Shown: positions 23,001-50,495, numbered from the stretch's first letter. The stretch is 64,000 nucleotides of DNA from Cristatella mucedo (GCA_009760855.2 WPIO01000007.1:6482501-6546500), one strand, 5' to 3'. Numbers and translations are program-made. Notes: generated from the sequence alone by a model not told the origin.

Positions 23001-24049
23001 TCTTTATAGCAAGCCAGCTGCAGAATTGTTGTTGGTAGCATTTGCTTGCACTTTTAGATGTTAAATTCCAAGCTACCCAATCGGAACAGTTGAACTCAAA
23101 TGATTCAAATGTGTGGATGATAATTGAGCCAACAACATGTGGACTTCCGTGTATCGCCTGCTCATCATTCCAATATCTATCATGTTTGCTATCTACCTTG
23201 TGGCTTGTATTACTTGTCTTTCAATTTTCCACCTAAAAGAAACAACATTCTTTTTGTAGAATATTTGAGGTACACGAAGGCCTTGTCAGTGGAAGAAATG
23301 GATATGGTTAAGAACTTGGCTAGCACATCGTGGTCCGGGAGGTTTATCCGTGACAGCGTCAGTACTGAAGAAAAGATTGTACGTATTCTGAAGTCATTCT
23401 TTATGCATGTCACATGCCTCCAGCCTTTTGTATTGAGGTTTCTTGTAACTCCATGCACGAAAGCAAATTGAGATCGATTAGGTAGCTAAAAGTCGCCTTG
23501 CTTGTGGCTGTTACTGCTGCCACTCGTTGCAAAACCGATACTACTGTTGAGCAGGATGATGTCCGGTTTGAGGGTAAGAAGCGGCGACGAAGGATTGAGC
23601 TGAGCATGGAGATGTACAAGGACGAGATCAGGGTAAGGCCACTCTTGCGACTCATGGCTGGTATGGGGGGGGCAGGAACCCAGCAGCCCGTGACCAAGTA
23701 TGTCTGATCGGTGCCCACATGCCACCCTCATCGGCAACTGGTATACTGTGCTTTGTTGATGGCCCTCCGTTGCATCGTTGCTTGACTGCCTTAGTTAGGG
23801 GGGTGCGTTTGCTTCTCCACATGAAACTGCACACCAGCTGCTCCCAGACGTCCGACATCTTCTTTAAAGGAATGGAACAGCTGTCAGACGGACGGCCTTC
23901 TGACAATGCTGCACAATCAAGGACATTTATCGACGTTCAGTCTTTTCAGCTCCTCGTCAGCAACTGCAGAGCCGACACCCAAAGACGACGTACCTCTTTC
24001 ACCGCCGCAAGCACCATCAGCAATAGCAGCAGCAGGCCAGAGCGACTAG
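1..24049 (+). CDS. TPCN1: Two-pore channel 1 (TPCN1-like), 3' part of gene, 14 exons found
   Basis: Two-pore channels are endolysosomal cation channels made of two six-helix repeats and dimerising to form the pore; they are linked to PI(3,5)P2 and NAADP signalling. The gene enters the window in the linker between repeats ([18 protein letters not shown], like LSLKDFYDIYEVAALKWK of human TPC1). It runs through repeat II S1 ([15 protein letters not shown]), S2-S3 ([14 protein letters not shown]), S4 ([19 protein letters not shown]), S5 ([12 protein letters not shown]), the pore ([13 protein letters not shown], with the two filter asparagines), S6 ([16 protein letters not shown]) and the tail ([14 protein letters not shown]). 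All exon phases join without conflict. Missing: repeat I, which lies before the window, and about 20 linker codons between 69 and 3437. The S1-S2 loop also looks short, so one exon may be hidden between 6032 and 12054. Large introns hold LINE and SINE insertions. Assignment to TPC1 rather than TPC2 or TPC3 rests on the pore-loop and tail match. Confidence 0.9.
1955..2027. repeat. Tandem duplication, ~41-base period
   Basis: TAAGTAATGTGCTCCGTTAC and the near copy TAAGTAATGTGCTCCATTAC occur about 41 bases apart in a TPCN1 intron. Confidence 0.7.
2440..2625 (-). repeat. SINE2 copy (tRNA-like)
   Basis: Read on the minus strand, 2559-2576 is GGTCGTGAGTTCGAATCC, a good B box of a tRNA-type pol III promoter. 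The body then ends in GATAGCCTTAAGGCTGTTCT and GAGGCTGTTAAATCAGC, the SINE2 signature. A 10-base unit ATTGCCCAGG is doubled at 2541-2560. Confidence 0.65.
3438..3482 (+). CDS. TPCN1: TPCN1 exon, start of repeat II S1
   Basis: After acceptor TTCCTTTTTAG the exon reads [14 protein letters not shown] and ends one base into a codon at donor GTAAGT. It aligns with INILVKSKAFQYFMY of human TPC1. Entry phase needs one base from the preceding exon, which was not found. Confidence 0.75.
4386..5890 (-). mobile_element. LINE family B copy, decayed, 3' half
   Basis: On the minus strand the order is RT motif A ([10 protein letters not shown], near 5640), RT motif with QGPVLGP (near 5490), the [13 protein letters not shown] frame at 4693-4917 and a 3' end reaching the ATT-rich tail near 4390. 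Stops and frameshifts throughout; it lies in a TPCN1 intron. Confidence 0.75.
5975..6031 (+). CDS. TPCN1: TPCN1 exon, repeat II S1 helix
   Basis: Acceptor CTTTTCTTACAG. The split codon T+AT gives Tyr, then [18 protein letters not shown], matching YLVVAVNGVWILVET of human TPC1. I chose donor GTCAGT after TCG-G because it leaves phase 1, as the next exon needs. The reading frame stays open for about 45 bases past this donor, so the 3' edge is less certain. Confidence 0.75.
6965..9735 (+). mobile_element. LINE family A copy with endonuclease and RT, decayed
   Basis: An L2/CR1-type non-LTR retrotransposon. The APE-type endonuclease starts [15 protein letters not shown] (6969) and has an [12 protein letters not shown] motif (near 7370). 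The RT has [17 protein letters not shown] (near 8450) and [20 protein letters not shown] (near 8630). The catalytic box is FYATDTQ where FYADDTQ is expected, so the RT is dead. The 3' part (SAGPRLWTS, near 9430) ends in the family A tail GGAGTTACAGCCAGAGGTAC. A SINE1 piece interrupts it after 8875. Confidence 0.85.
8876..8965 (-). repeat. SINE1 fragment inside LINE A
   Basis: The minus strand reads GACCAAGGTCTCGACGAGG, then TTGTGGGCTAGAGCC and CCGTGGCATATG, matching the B-box half of SINE1 (compare 61428-61510). It breaks the LINE A reverse transcriptase frame. Confidence 0.6.
10085..10960 (-). mobile_element. LINE family A 3' fragment
   Basis: A 190-codon open frame on the minus strand (10138-10710) carries [38 protein letters not shown] and [14 protein letters not shown], the region after the RT domain in L2/CR1 elements. 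It ends in the family A tail seen reversed at 10085-10135. Confidence 0.85.
10998..11050. repeat. (TG)n microsatellite
   Basis: About 26 perfect TG dinucleotides in a TPCN1 intron. Confidence 0.97.
11690..11800 (+). repeat. SINE2 3' fragment
   Basis: GTGGTAGCTGCCAAAGCTCT then TCTGCTGCGTATGTAAGTGG matches the 3' half of SINE2 (compare 15165-15240). The tRNA-like head is missing. Confidence 0.5.
12055..12124 (+). CDS. TPCN1: TPCN1 exon, repeat II S2-S3
   Basis: Acceptor GATCGTTTAG, donor GTAAGC. It encodes [20 protein letters not shown] then WN, matching [24 protein letters not shown] of human TPC1. The AT left at the donor joins the C of the next exon to give Ile (WNILDFF). Confidence 0.85.
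12190..12430 (+). mobile_element. LINE family B 3' fragment
   Basis: An open frame reads [20 protein letters not shown] then [10 protein letters not shown], the conserved post-RT end (compare [20 protein letters not shown] at 57080). It lies just after the TPCN1 S2-S3 exon. Confidence 0.75.
13176..13250. repeat. 25-base tandem repeat, 3 copies
   Basis: Units begin CATAATGTACAAGTATTT; the third copy has drifted (CATAATATACAAATATTT). Intronic, AT-rich. Confidence 0.75.
13697..13801 (+). CDS. TPCN1: TPCN1 exon, repeat II S3-S4 voltage sensor
   Basis: Acceptor CACCTTCAG, donor GTATGA. It encodes [18 protein letters not shown] followed by [17 protein letters not shown], the S3 helix and the first part of S4. 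The Arg-rich RPFRLLR is the voltage-sensing stretch. Phase 1 in, phase 2 out. Confidence 0.92.
14890..15052 (+). repeat. SINE1 copy (tRNA-derived, LINE B-like tail)
   Basis: A-box-like GTTGAGGTGCTTGC and B-box-like TTGTGGGCTCGAGCCCC are followed by TGTAAAGCGCCCGAATAGAG, ATTACGTTCTCTTCGGGTGC and an AATGAGTTATATAAT tail. The second half resembles the LINE family B 3' end. Confidence 0.75.
15062..15240 (+). repeat. SINE2 copy
   Basis: Head TAGCCCAGCGATAAGGTGCT (A box) and GGTCGTTGGTTCTTGTCC (decayed B box), then a body with GATAGCTGCCAAGGCTCTTC and a GAGGCTGCTGGATCAGC end. Directly follows a SINE1 copy. Confidence 0.75.
15523..15594 (+). CDS. TPCN1: TPCN1 exon, end of S4 and S4-S5 linker
   Basis: Acceptor GATTTGTTTCAG. 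It encodes [20 protein letters not shown] then RLW, aligning with [21 protein letters not shown] of human TPC1. The donor GTTGGT is weak, but the phase matches the next exon exactly. Confidence 0.88.
16754..16843 (+). CDS. TPCN1: TPCN1 exon, repeat II S5
   Basis: Acceptor GTGATTGCAG, donor GTAAGT. It encodes [20 protein letters not shown] then SVYDLENCC, matching the S5 helix and the NCC turn (human FAIVGMEFFCGIVFPNCC). Confidence 0.93.
17422..17467. repeat. Perfect 20-base inverted repeat, 6-base loop
   Basis: Arm ACGACTCGTGGGCCTGTCGT (17422-17441) and its exact reverse complement (17448-17467) flank TAGCTC. GC-rich in an otherwise AT-rich TPCN1 intron. A GTCGTCAG octamer also occurs on both sides (17410 and 17463). 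No T-run follows, so it is not a simple terminator. Confidence 0.95.
17564..17658 (+). CDS. TPCN1: TPCN1 exon, turret before pore helix
   Basis: Acceptor TTTTATCTCAG, donor GTAATA. It encodes [20 protein letters not shown] then [11 protein letters not shown]. It aligns with the extended luminal loop of TPC1 (GYYYLNNFDNILNSF) and keeps two N-glycosylation sequons, NTS and NGS. Confidence 0.92.
17756..17802 (+). CDS. TPCN1: TPCN1 exon, pore helix and selectivity filter II
   Basis: After a 97-base intron (acceptor GTTGTAG) the exon encodes [16 protein letters not shown] and ends at donor GTGAGC. The VNN filter of repeat II and the following Trp are present, so the pore looks intact. Confidence 0.93.
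19150..19930 (-). mobile_element. LINE RT fragment split by a nested LINE A insertion
   Basis: On the minus strand [13 protein letters not shown] (near 19870, RT motif A) and a GSVLGL-like piece (near 19360) belong to one RT in the correct order. They are separated by the plus-strand LINE A end at about 19375-19700. Confidence 0.6.
19375..19700 (+). mobile_element. LINE family A 3' end, nested
   Basis: Encodes [20 protein letters not shown] and [20 protein letters not shown] and ends GTGGAGTTACTGACGGAGAT then ACATTACATTACATTACATT, the full family A tail with its ATTAC microsatellite. Confidence 0.85.
20218..20286 (+). CDS. TPCN1: TPCN1 exon, start of S6
   Basis: Acceptor TTATTGCAG, donor GTGAGC, 23 whole codons. 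It encodes [20 protein letters not shown] then TMM, aligning with SHWSRLYFMTFYIVTMV of human TPC1. Confidence 0.92.
20409..20499 (+). CDS. TPCN1: TPCN1 exon, S6 and start of C-tail
   Basis: Acceptor TGCATTCAG, donor GTGAGT. It encodes [20 protein letters not shown] then [10 protein letters not shown], matching [20 protein letters not shown] of human TPC1. It ends in phase 1. Confidence 0.93.
20989..21185. mobile_element. Fold-back / MITE-like element
   Basis: Imperfect terminal inverted repeats of about 60 bases: the left arm holds CGGTGTCGTCTATTTATAGA and CTCACTTTCGGCTACCGGCA; the right arm, reversed, holds CGGTGTCGTTTGTTCATAGA and CTCACTTTCGGCTATGGGCA. The centre is about 75 bases with no coding capacity. 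No clear target-site duplication was seen. It lies in the TPCN1 intron 20500-23259. Confidence 0.75.
21190..21715 (-). mobile_element. LINE fragments (RT piece and a family B tail)
   Basis: The minus strand reads [11 protein letters not shown] near 21430 (RT motif). Near 21560-21610, CTGAGAGAATTAAATCTCTT and GCACTTTACG show a second, separate family B 3' hairpin in the same orientation. Confidence 0.6.
22525..22945 (+). mobile_element. LINE family B 3' end
   Basis: Contains the post-RT text (TACTACCCCATCAGGCCAAG and GCTCCCAAAGCCTGGAAATC), then GCAAATGTAAAGCGCCTAG, the hairpin and an (ATT)n tail. Decayed by stops. TPCN1 intron. Confidence 0.85.
23260..23378 (+). CDS. TPCN1: TPCN1 exon, cytosolic tail
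   Basis: Acceptor CTTTTTGTAG. G+AA gives Glu, then [20 protein letters not shown] and onward to STEEKI, closing on donor GTACGT in phase 0. Sequence similarity to known TPC1 is weak here, but position, phase and acidic charge fit the tail segment. Confidence 0.72.
23555..23632 (+). CDS. TPCN1: TPCN1 exon, basic/helical tail segment
   Basis: Acceptor TTGAGCAG, donor GTAAGG, 26 whole codons. It encodes [20 protein letters not shown] then YKDEIR, aligning with [21 protein letters not shown] of human TPC1. The KKRRRR cluster is a basic patch close to the membrane-side helix. Confidence 0.85.
23870..24049 (+). CDS. TPCN1: TPCN1 terminal exon and stop
   Basis: Acceptor TTCTTTAAAG, 60 codons including TAG. 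It starts with EW, continuing the DEIREW motif shared with human EEIQEW. The tail is Ser/Ala/Pro rich ([16 protein letters not shown]), like the SSSAAPAAQQPP end of human TPC1. Confidence 0.82.
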   Translation, partial: EWNSCQTDGLLTMLHNQGHLSTFSLFSSSSATAEPTPKDDVPLSPPQAPSAIAAAGQSD

Positions 24050-24946
24050 GGATTAACTTACTGCCAGCAACAGCACTGGTGACAGCAGCATGGTCAACTC
24101 CCCCCCCCCCTTACGCAGGTGGTCCACATAGCTCAAGCAGCAGTGTACGTGCAGTAGTTACGATGATTTGTGTCGTTATCACATGCTGACGTCATAGATA
24201 GCTAGTACTGCCCCTTCATGAGCCCACTGATGCCGATTGTTATTGTGGCAATGAGCCTCACACGTTCTGCTTTGTTGCACATGTCTTCCCTCATTGGCTG
24301 CTCGATCGCCAATGCCGCCACCTTTTGCAGCTCAGCCAGGCTCATTGATTAGGCAGACCAAAACTTGCCATAGTCGTCGGTCATTTGCCAGCCTGTTTCA
24401 GGAGTAGAGTGGTAGGAGTGGTGGGAAGAAGGGCCATGACTGACAGACGGTAGCTGTGTTGTTGCCAAAAGTGAATCGTCTCTCCAAGTAGGGTTATTTA
24501 TGTTAGCGTTGCTATTTTTAGAAGCCGTAGGCCCCCTGGCACTGCTGTGTATATAATAGCTGCAGTGTTTCTTTTGGTGCTAGCTCCGCTAGTGCTGCTG
24601 GAGCTTTTCTTACACGTCGGCGACTGTATCGTCCGACAGGCACTTGGTGCCGGCAGTCCGGTCAAGCAGCGATTGCCTATGGGGGTCGAATATCTGTACA
24701 CGTCCTACTGCTCGATGCTCTTGCGACTGGTGCAATGCCTTCTTGTGTCGTGCCGGCACCACTATCAAGCAGGTGTCTGCTCTGTCGTGCCCTGTATGTA
24801 CATGGCTGAACGAACATCTCTCAACGGTGCGCACTGGCAGGCCACGAATGCTTGTGCTAATGTGAATTAGATATAGTGCTTTACCAATATTCCTTGATTG
24901 GTACCGTTGACAAAGACTCGTCTTCTCTCGGCTCTGTGAGTAGTAT

Positions 24947-24952
24947 AATAAA
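24947..24952 (+). terminator. Candidate poly(A) signal for TPCN1
   Basis: AATAAA lies about 900 bases after the TPCN1 stop and is followed by a GT-rich stretch (TTGTTGGTGTTGGT), the usual downstream element. It is the first canonical hexamer I noticed after the stop. Confidence 0.45.
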
Positions 24953-25017
24953 TTGTTGGTGTTGGTCCTGTGCCAGCGTTCTGTGTGCTGTGCAAACCAA
25001 ACGACAAAGGTAACTGC

Positions 25018-25175
25018 TGACGTAACAGCCTCATTTGTGTAGAGGCAGAAGAGCCTCAGCATGTATTACCACTTTTAGCAAAGGGTAACAAAGGATGGCC
25101 CACTGCAAGACTCGAACCAGCGACCCGGGTCGTCATGCGCGAGCACCTTATGCCTAGGCCAAGATCCATGGGCAA
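25018..25175 (-). repeat. SINE2 copy
   Basis: The minus strand reads GCATAAGGTGCTCGCGCATG (A box), GGTCGCTGGTTCGAGTCTTG (B box), then GAGGCTCTTCTGCCTCTACA and CAAATGAGGCTGTTACG. One of the better-preserved SINE2 copies. Confidence 0.75.
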
Positions 25176-26129
25176 AATGTGCTGCCATCCAAAGGTTTCC
25201 ATAAGGCATAGTACCGGTGATCGGCTACAATACCTTTCCTTGAATGCAGTTGGTGCACAGCTATGTGAACTCTTTTAGGGTCACATTTGTCACGTGGTGG
25301 CAAAGATGCGTCGCATGGAGAGAACTCAATCCGAGTCTGACTCGAGGCAGCTGAGTTAGAGTTCAGGCATGGCACACCATTACCCAAAATCGCAAGCACA
25401 CGAACATCAACCGGCCTACTTTTATGTTGATTGTTGCTAGCCCTCGAGCTCCTACTTTAGTATTGCAAAGCACACTGCATGGCTATAGCCAGGATTTTAT
25501 CAATGGGTTTGATGCTTCATTTGTCGTAAGTGGAAGTTGTCGGCGCATAGCTTATCTCCCCCCTTGCAAGCAACCGCCGAAGCAGTGCAGCCTATGTGCA
25601 ACTCCGGTCCATCTCTAAAATTCGGTAGCCTCAACTGGAGGCAGACACTGAAGCTGCCCACTCAAGATTTACCGGCCGCTAAGCCTCTCTTGTTCCTTCT
25701 AGCAAAGCTAGTGTGGATCCCCTCAGGAGAACGATCGTCAAGTGAGTCAATTAAGCCGTTCTTTGAGCATGGCAGTCCCTCCCTCGAAGCCTGTTGGCCC
25801 CCAGGTTGGGTCTGGCTAGCTAACTAAGTGTTCCAGGTTTATTGATTGGTCATGTTAGGTAAGTCTCCTAGCTCCTGCTGGGTTCGACGAATTACTGCAA
25901 TCCACTAAATAGGCTAAAATCGACAGCACATTGTCATTGCCAAGCTCAAATTTCGAGTGGATATTGTAGTACATCTACGATTTTATGCATCCACCAAATT
26001 GCATGTCATTGTTCGTAGGCTCACTCATACAAATGAGCAAAGATGGAGGCTTGTACCACATCAACTTGAGGTTGCCTCGAATCCACGACAAATCAGCTGT
26101 GCACATTGCTCCAAAAAGTTTGGAATATA

Positions 26130-26185
26130 AAACAATTACTAGTCTTCATGGCTTGTGGAGTTACAGACAGAGATACATTACATAA
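26130..26185 (+). mobile_element. LINE family A tail remnant
   Basis: CTTGTGGAGTTACAGACAGAGATACATTACATAA matches the last ~35 bases of family A copies at 9700 and 19660. Only this stub remains. Confidence 0.65.
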
Positions 26186-29052
26186 AATGTTGTGCCATTC
26201 AGCTCACGAGGTCTCACAAAGTCCACTGAAATAGATTTCAGCAGCCTGGGTCAATACCACAATCCACTGGATTTCACAGCAAAACAAAAGAAATCCTGTG
26301 CGAAAAGCTTTTGGATTGCATGTACATTCTGTGACAATTGTAATAACAAAATTTTACTTGCATCGGCACTGGCGTTCTCGTGCAATTCGCTGCAATCGAG
26401 TGCAAATGAAAGAGATTTCGCCGTGCTCCAGTTGTTATTGCATCTGAAAGCGCACTGTGTTGTGTGCACACCCCACGTTAATTCAAGAACTTGTGCATCC
26501 CCTCACTGGCAATGCACGACAATCGCCTAAAATGGCCTGGGCAAATATTGAAATCCACTCTAATCCACTGCAGATCATCGTCAACGCGCTCTAATTTACA
26601 TTGCATGTAAGACTAGACTCAGTTCAAAGTGCACTCGCAGAATTTCACCTCATCGTACATGCGAGTTCTCATGCAATGCACTATATCGGCTCGGTCCCAT
26701 ACTGCAATCCGCAGCAAAGCGACAAGAATGCTTCCACTAGAAGCTCTAATTAATATTGCAGCAGGACCCATTTAGGAGACAAAACGACGTCGATGTCAAA
26801 TGCTGATTCGTCTTATACTAGTAGGTGGTGCGTTTTAGTCGCATGGCATCAGAAACACAAATCGATTGAAAACATGGATGATTTTTTATTTTATTTAGAT
26901 CCAATACTTTTCGGACACAGCAGTCCAGGTACACAGAGCTTGGGGAATAACTGCATTGGGGAAGCACATGTCGGAAAATATAGCTGTGTCGGGTAATATC
27001 CCGTATATCAATGGCAGAACATATTAGGAAACATCTCGACTACGGTGGCACAGACAAACTGCCGTGATTGGGTCACCCTTGAGTTGACTTTTCCTATAGA
27101 GGCCCGGCTTCTCAAGAGCATGCCTCTGAAGGACAGCCATTGCAAAAATGCACTGCCAGTCTGTGCCAAGCAACCGGAATGGTCGTGAGCCAAAACACCA
27201 CGAGTAGATGGCTTGACGAACAATGACTGGATGCGCCGGTGGCCAATTGCAAGCCATTGTTGACTGTGCAGCACAAAAAAGCAATGCTGGATTTTGCTTG
27301 CCGGTCCCAGCATTGGACAGCATCGGCATTGTTGCTAGCGTTGCCTGCAGGATATCGAGCGAAACGTTGTTACAGCTGGCTGGCGTATTGCATGCTTCAG
27401 GTCTCGGCACACTTCATTCGTTGCTTGCTCGGCTAACCGTACTAGTGAGGGTCTCGCGGTCAGCTGTAAGCACGTGCGTATGCGGCTGTCGAACAGATTT
27501 CTCTATGCAAATGATATGAACTTGTAACCCAAGATTAGAGGGCTGTTTTGCCCTTGTTTGACCCTTCGTCCCAGTTGTGCCGACCTCGAGCAGCAAGGCT
27601 GGTCTTGGGGCCGGAGGTCTTTGGTACCGGAGGAGCCACAGTTCAATATGTCAGACCTTAATAGTGCAGCCACTTGAGCCAACGACAATAATAGGGGGCT
27701 AAACAATACTACTGAAGAACTATTTACAACTCACCAGAGATTCCTTGGTTTCACAGGTCTGTCAGAAACTGGTCACGTTGCACTCACAGGAACACCAGCG
27801 AACCGTCGTCCAAGAGCGAGGGTCTGCATACCACTCCAACTGCCTACTTCAGTACCCGAATAAACCAACAATATCGCTCTGAGGCGCCCCACGAACAGCG
27901 TTCCTAACGGGTACGCAGAATGACACCGGCGGTTAGGACCGGCGGCCCGAGCAGCCGGCGTTTTTGTTCGTCGGCGACTGGCCGCGGCGCCGAGGATTAC
28001 CGTTGGGAGACGCCTGCGCTGCTGCTGCGCAACGGGGGATAACTGCGTGTCACGGCACCCGCCTGAACGTCTGCGAGCTTCCACCGACTGCCACGAGCTA
28101 ACGCTCTCATACATCTTCCCACTTCCCATCCGTGTCGCTCTAGCTTATTGCACGGCGCCATCGCCGTCGCGGCATGTATTGGCACATCACCGCACACCCA
28201 CGACACTTTAGCACCACTTCGAGGCACCGGCTCGACAAGTATCTGTCACGTATCTGCAAAGATTGCCACCGCTACGTGAGTTGCGTTTGACACAAAGGAC
28301 TTTGAAGTCGCTATAGCCCGCCGGTAACGTAACGAGTGAGCGTTTTCGCCGGCGATCGAGCGGGCAGCTACAAGCGGAGTAAGAAAACGATGGGAAGTCA
28401 ACCGTCCAGGCCGACGGTCAGGCAAAAAGTCCGGCGACGCCTGGGATTTCCTTGACCGGCGCTACATTTGTTGACAAATGCTAGCGGCCAGCCGAATCGG
28501 GCGGCTACTCGGGGATACAAAGCGAGGCGGTCGCCCCTGTGGCTTAAGTCAGATCGGAAACAACTGCGGTCGGTCGGTGAGCTGAGCGGACCGATGAGAC
28601 TTTAATGCGCCGGTCTCTTCGTAAACGCATATTGAGGTGGAGGTGAGTTGGCTAGTGTCGCGCCGGCAAGTCGAAGAGAGGGGGGACCCTCCTCGTCTGC
28701 ACCCTGTCAAGCTAACGACTTCATCATTTGCTGCTTACTTCGGGGTGTCTTGGTATCCTGTCAGTTAAATTCCCAAAGCGCTGATTTCACCATGCGTCGG
28801 CACTTCGTAAGCCGCAGCAATACATGAAACGCGTTGCGCACACCATAAGAATAGCCCTCGAGCCGGAAACGATATAAGAATTTGTCAAATTTTCTCAATT
28901 GAAGCAGGTCATAAAGTTTAATATTAATTCACGGCTCATTATTCTTCTTAAACTATATTAGGACAACTTTAAAAGTTGTCTAGTGTTAACGTCCAGCGCA
29001 TGTTGCAGCGGCGGTGTCTGTCCGTTCGTGTTTCCGGTTTGTTTGGCGAGAC

Positions 29053-47630
<18,578 letters not shown>

Positions 47631-47918
47631 CTGGCAGCAGCGCTGGCGCCTGGCCTTATCAGAGTGATGACTCTGTAGTAGCCCTTTTGCAAGCTCGGAC
47701 ACGTGGCACGAACTCATCGGCTTACCTCGGTAGCCACCGGCCACGGGTCTGATGGGGCAGATTTGGTGTAATGGCGTCGAAACTGCACTGGGCGGGATGA
47801 GGAGGGGGGGCTCTGGTTTTACAAAGCCGAGCACGAGCAGCAGAAGGCAAGATACAAGCGCGCCATAAAGACTGAATCTGTCGTTGGCGATTGCCGTTGT
47901 ATTTGTACATTTTGCGTC

Positions 47919-47924
47919 AGTAAA
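47919..47924 (+). terminator. Candidate CWC22 poly(A) signal (AGTAAA variant)
   Basis: AGTAAA about 290 bases after the stop, in a T-rich context (TTTGTACATTTTGCGTC). A canonical AATAAA is found further on at 48423-48428, so either could be used. Confidence 0.4.
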
Positions 47925-48422
47925 CTGAATGTGCTTGCATTGCCTGCTTCAAAGCACAGGTAACGTGACACGGCACGCTGCTAGCCATGTTGGTAGTGGG
48001 GAGTGCTCCGAGTCTCCTCGTGGCGTGTTCTTGCTCAGATGATAGGACGATGTCGTCCTGGAAGGGATGTGCTTGTCAAAATTCGGCCAGTCGTGGACAA
48101 GAAAAGGAGCACAAATGGCAGAAGTAGTGTTGTCACGTATCGACTGATGGACAAACCAATTTCAAGCCAGCTGCCTTCATTCTTGATAAGGAAGAAAAAG
48201 TGCTGTAACGAACATTTGCCGGTGTTCAGTGTGTGTAACTTGGACTGTACTGTTGACAGTGAATAATCAAGAAGTCGCTATGCATAGACAGCATCGTTGT
48301 ATGAGCTAACCCGTGTCTTACTCCTGGTCAAGCACGGGCACCATTAGGCTACCTTATGCATGCTCTGCAAGATATTGTGGTTTGTAAAGTGCAAGCAGCT
48401 AAAGGCAAATGTAGGACACGGT

Positions 48423-48428
48423 AATAAA
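48423..48428 (+). terminator. Alternative CWC22 poly(A) signal
   Basis: AATAAA about 790 bases after the CWC22 stop. It could define a longer 3' UTR. No strong GT-rich element seen right after it. Confidence 0.3.
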
Positions 48429-48949
48429 TCAGCTCTGAAGATTCGGCCTTCAATATGTGGTAGAGCAGAAGTGAAGGTTGTGGAGTCAAAATGTTGCCAA
48501 ATATAAATATCAGCGTACTGTATACGTATGGCCCTGTCTGTTAGCATAACAGTCTCCATCGATGGTTTTCTCAGCTAAAAGTGCTTATGCCCACAGCAGA
48601 ACAAAATTGCCGAAGACAGCATATATATTGATTAGATTCAATCCTGTTAATGTGAGACCTAACAAGTTAACTTTTAACTAATTTAAACTAGATTAAAATT
48701 TTAACTAATTTAAAGTTGTTAACTATTAACTGTTAACAAGTGAGTTCAGTGCGAAAAACGTCGGGTCAAGCTGTAGAATTGGAAAACCGCGAGTTAAGCC
48801 GGGGGATGGCTAACAGGCACCCTGGAATGGTCCGGTAATGACGGTTCTAGTCACGTGGCACTCGAGGGCCCAGCTCTCTTCCCTGCTGTCGTCGGAGCCT
48901 TATCCAATAGGAAGGAACACTTCTAGTGCAAAATAACTTGGTAGAGCAT

Positions 48950-49095
48950 ACTTGCATGCTGACCCCGTGCATGTCACCCTTAACCATGTTGTTCTTGTTT
49001 ATTGAGTGCTTCCTTTACAGCAAATGTAAAGTGCCTATAAAGAAACTTGAGTTCTCTGAAACTTCCAAAATTAATGTATAGTAGTTATTATATTA
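48950..49095 (+). mobile_element. LINE family B 3' tail
   Basis: TGCTGACCCCGTGCATGTCA, then GCAAATGTAAAGTGCCTATA and a degenerate ATTAT tail. The hairpin has decayed. Confidence 0.7.
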
Positions 49096-49794
49096 TATTA
49101 TATTAATAGTTATTATAAGAATAACTCGCATTAAGAATGTTTGCGTTGGTTGGGTCCGTGTCATTTGTGAGAAATTGCAAAACCGTATAGGCAGAAGTTC
49201 GAGAAAGTTATGCTTACATAGGGCAGAAGTTATGGATTAAGCTTAGTAGACACTGGTAGGCTTGACAAGTCTTTGTGCATACAGAGAGAGTATGCATACT
49301 GAGTGTACAGAGAGTATAATTATAGGAGAGACTCGACTCTGTACTTGAACGCACGTGTAAAAATACATGTGTATGATGTCATTCATATACAGGTACCCGC
49401 ACTACGTAAACACCCCGGCTCGGAACTAATTTTTTCAACCCAAATCAGTGGACTCAAGCTTACTGGAAAGCTGTAGGTCAATAAGCCCACATTCCTTTGA
49501 AGAATATGAACCAAATGTCTGAACCCACGGTTTCTCATTAACATGGGCGAGATTATAAGTTATAGGCGTTCAGCCATAATCCCCCAGGGAGTAGCTAGTT
49601 TAAAGAGCTTATAAATACATTTATTTTTCGAGGGCGCCATCCAAAGTATTATTATTACTATTATTATTACGAGCAAATACTAATACTAAACAATTTTTTG
49701 GAAAAACTAAAACAAATCGACCGTTTGTAACTTCCACAACGAAAAAGTAGGAAACTGGAGCTATTTTTCTCAAAGAAGGCATATACATTGTGGT

Positions 49795-50495
49795 CCCGAA
49801 TTACAATCACTCCAGGTCACGAAAAATCCGGGATATGAATGCCCTGGTTAGCGAAAAAAAGTGACTCGGTTTACGAACCCGGTTCCGAGTTACGAACCGA
49901 AGCAAATGAGCGCGCACGAGGTTCACAAGTATTTGTGCATAGTAAGGTTTGTTGAATGGGTCAGCTGACATAGATTTCCAAAAAAGAAAATCCAGGGGCA
50001 AAATAATTCATACTGTTTGTTTAGAGCATGGCAAGGTTTTCCTCAGAGGTACGACCGGTGGCCAGAAAAGTTACCATTGGCTGGCTATTCTTTCCGACCG
50101 AGCGAAACATTCATTTTCGAGTGCTCGCGAACGCGCGAAAAATCGAATGCGGGAGCTCGAAAAGGGTTGTCTGCCTCTTGTTATTTAGCGAGCAAAAAAT
50201 AGTTGAAATATGATTCCGTCGTGTTCCTGTTTCTATGTGTATTATTTTTATTTTAGCAAGTCTTTTGGCGTTTTTGTTATGATGTTACTGTAGAGAGCAG
50301 CTATGTTTTTAGCATACGTTCATCTCCACTCTCTCCTAATTCTTCTTTCATTTTGTTTCAGACGGTTTTAAAATTGGAAGAGTTTGAGCAGTTTGTTGGC
50401 CTGTTTCTTTACTGCAGAAACGATATCTCGCGGGCTCGGGAACGCATTTTCCCCATAATACCCTATCAAAAATCCCGATCCAGGTCACGGTAGCT
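49795..50495. mobile_element. Possible pogo/Tigger-like non-autonomous element
   Basis: The left end reads CACGAAAAATCCGGGATATG and GGTTTACGAACCCGGTTCC; the right part, reversed, reads GGATCGGGATTTTTGATAGG and AATGCGTTCCCGAGCCCGCG. The repeated 'TTACGAAC..GTTCC' style recalls pogo-class MITE ends, but the ends are not clean inverted repeats. Tentative. Confidence 0.25.

Larger units (their letters stand above)
24050..29052. other. TPCN1-CWC22 intergenic stretch
   Basis: No gene recognised. It holds the TPCN1 3' UTR, a SINE2 copy (25018-25175), a family A tail piece (26130-26185) and unassigned sequence. Minus-strand frames at 25154-25399 and 27008-27410 are open, but I could not tie them to a family. 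From about 27700 to 28700 GC and CpG rise sharply, which could be a promoter-side CpG-rich region or an old element. AT-rich sequence returns at 28860-28980, just before the CWC22 start. Confidence 0.6.

Noticed and set aside
24610-25062. 150-codon minus-strand frame
   Set aside because: It overlaps the TPC1 3' flank and runs into a SINE2 copy; no domain seen and composition is not protein-like.
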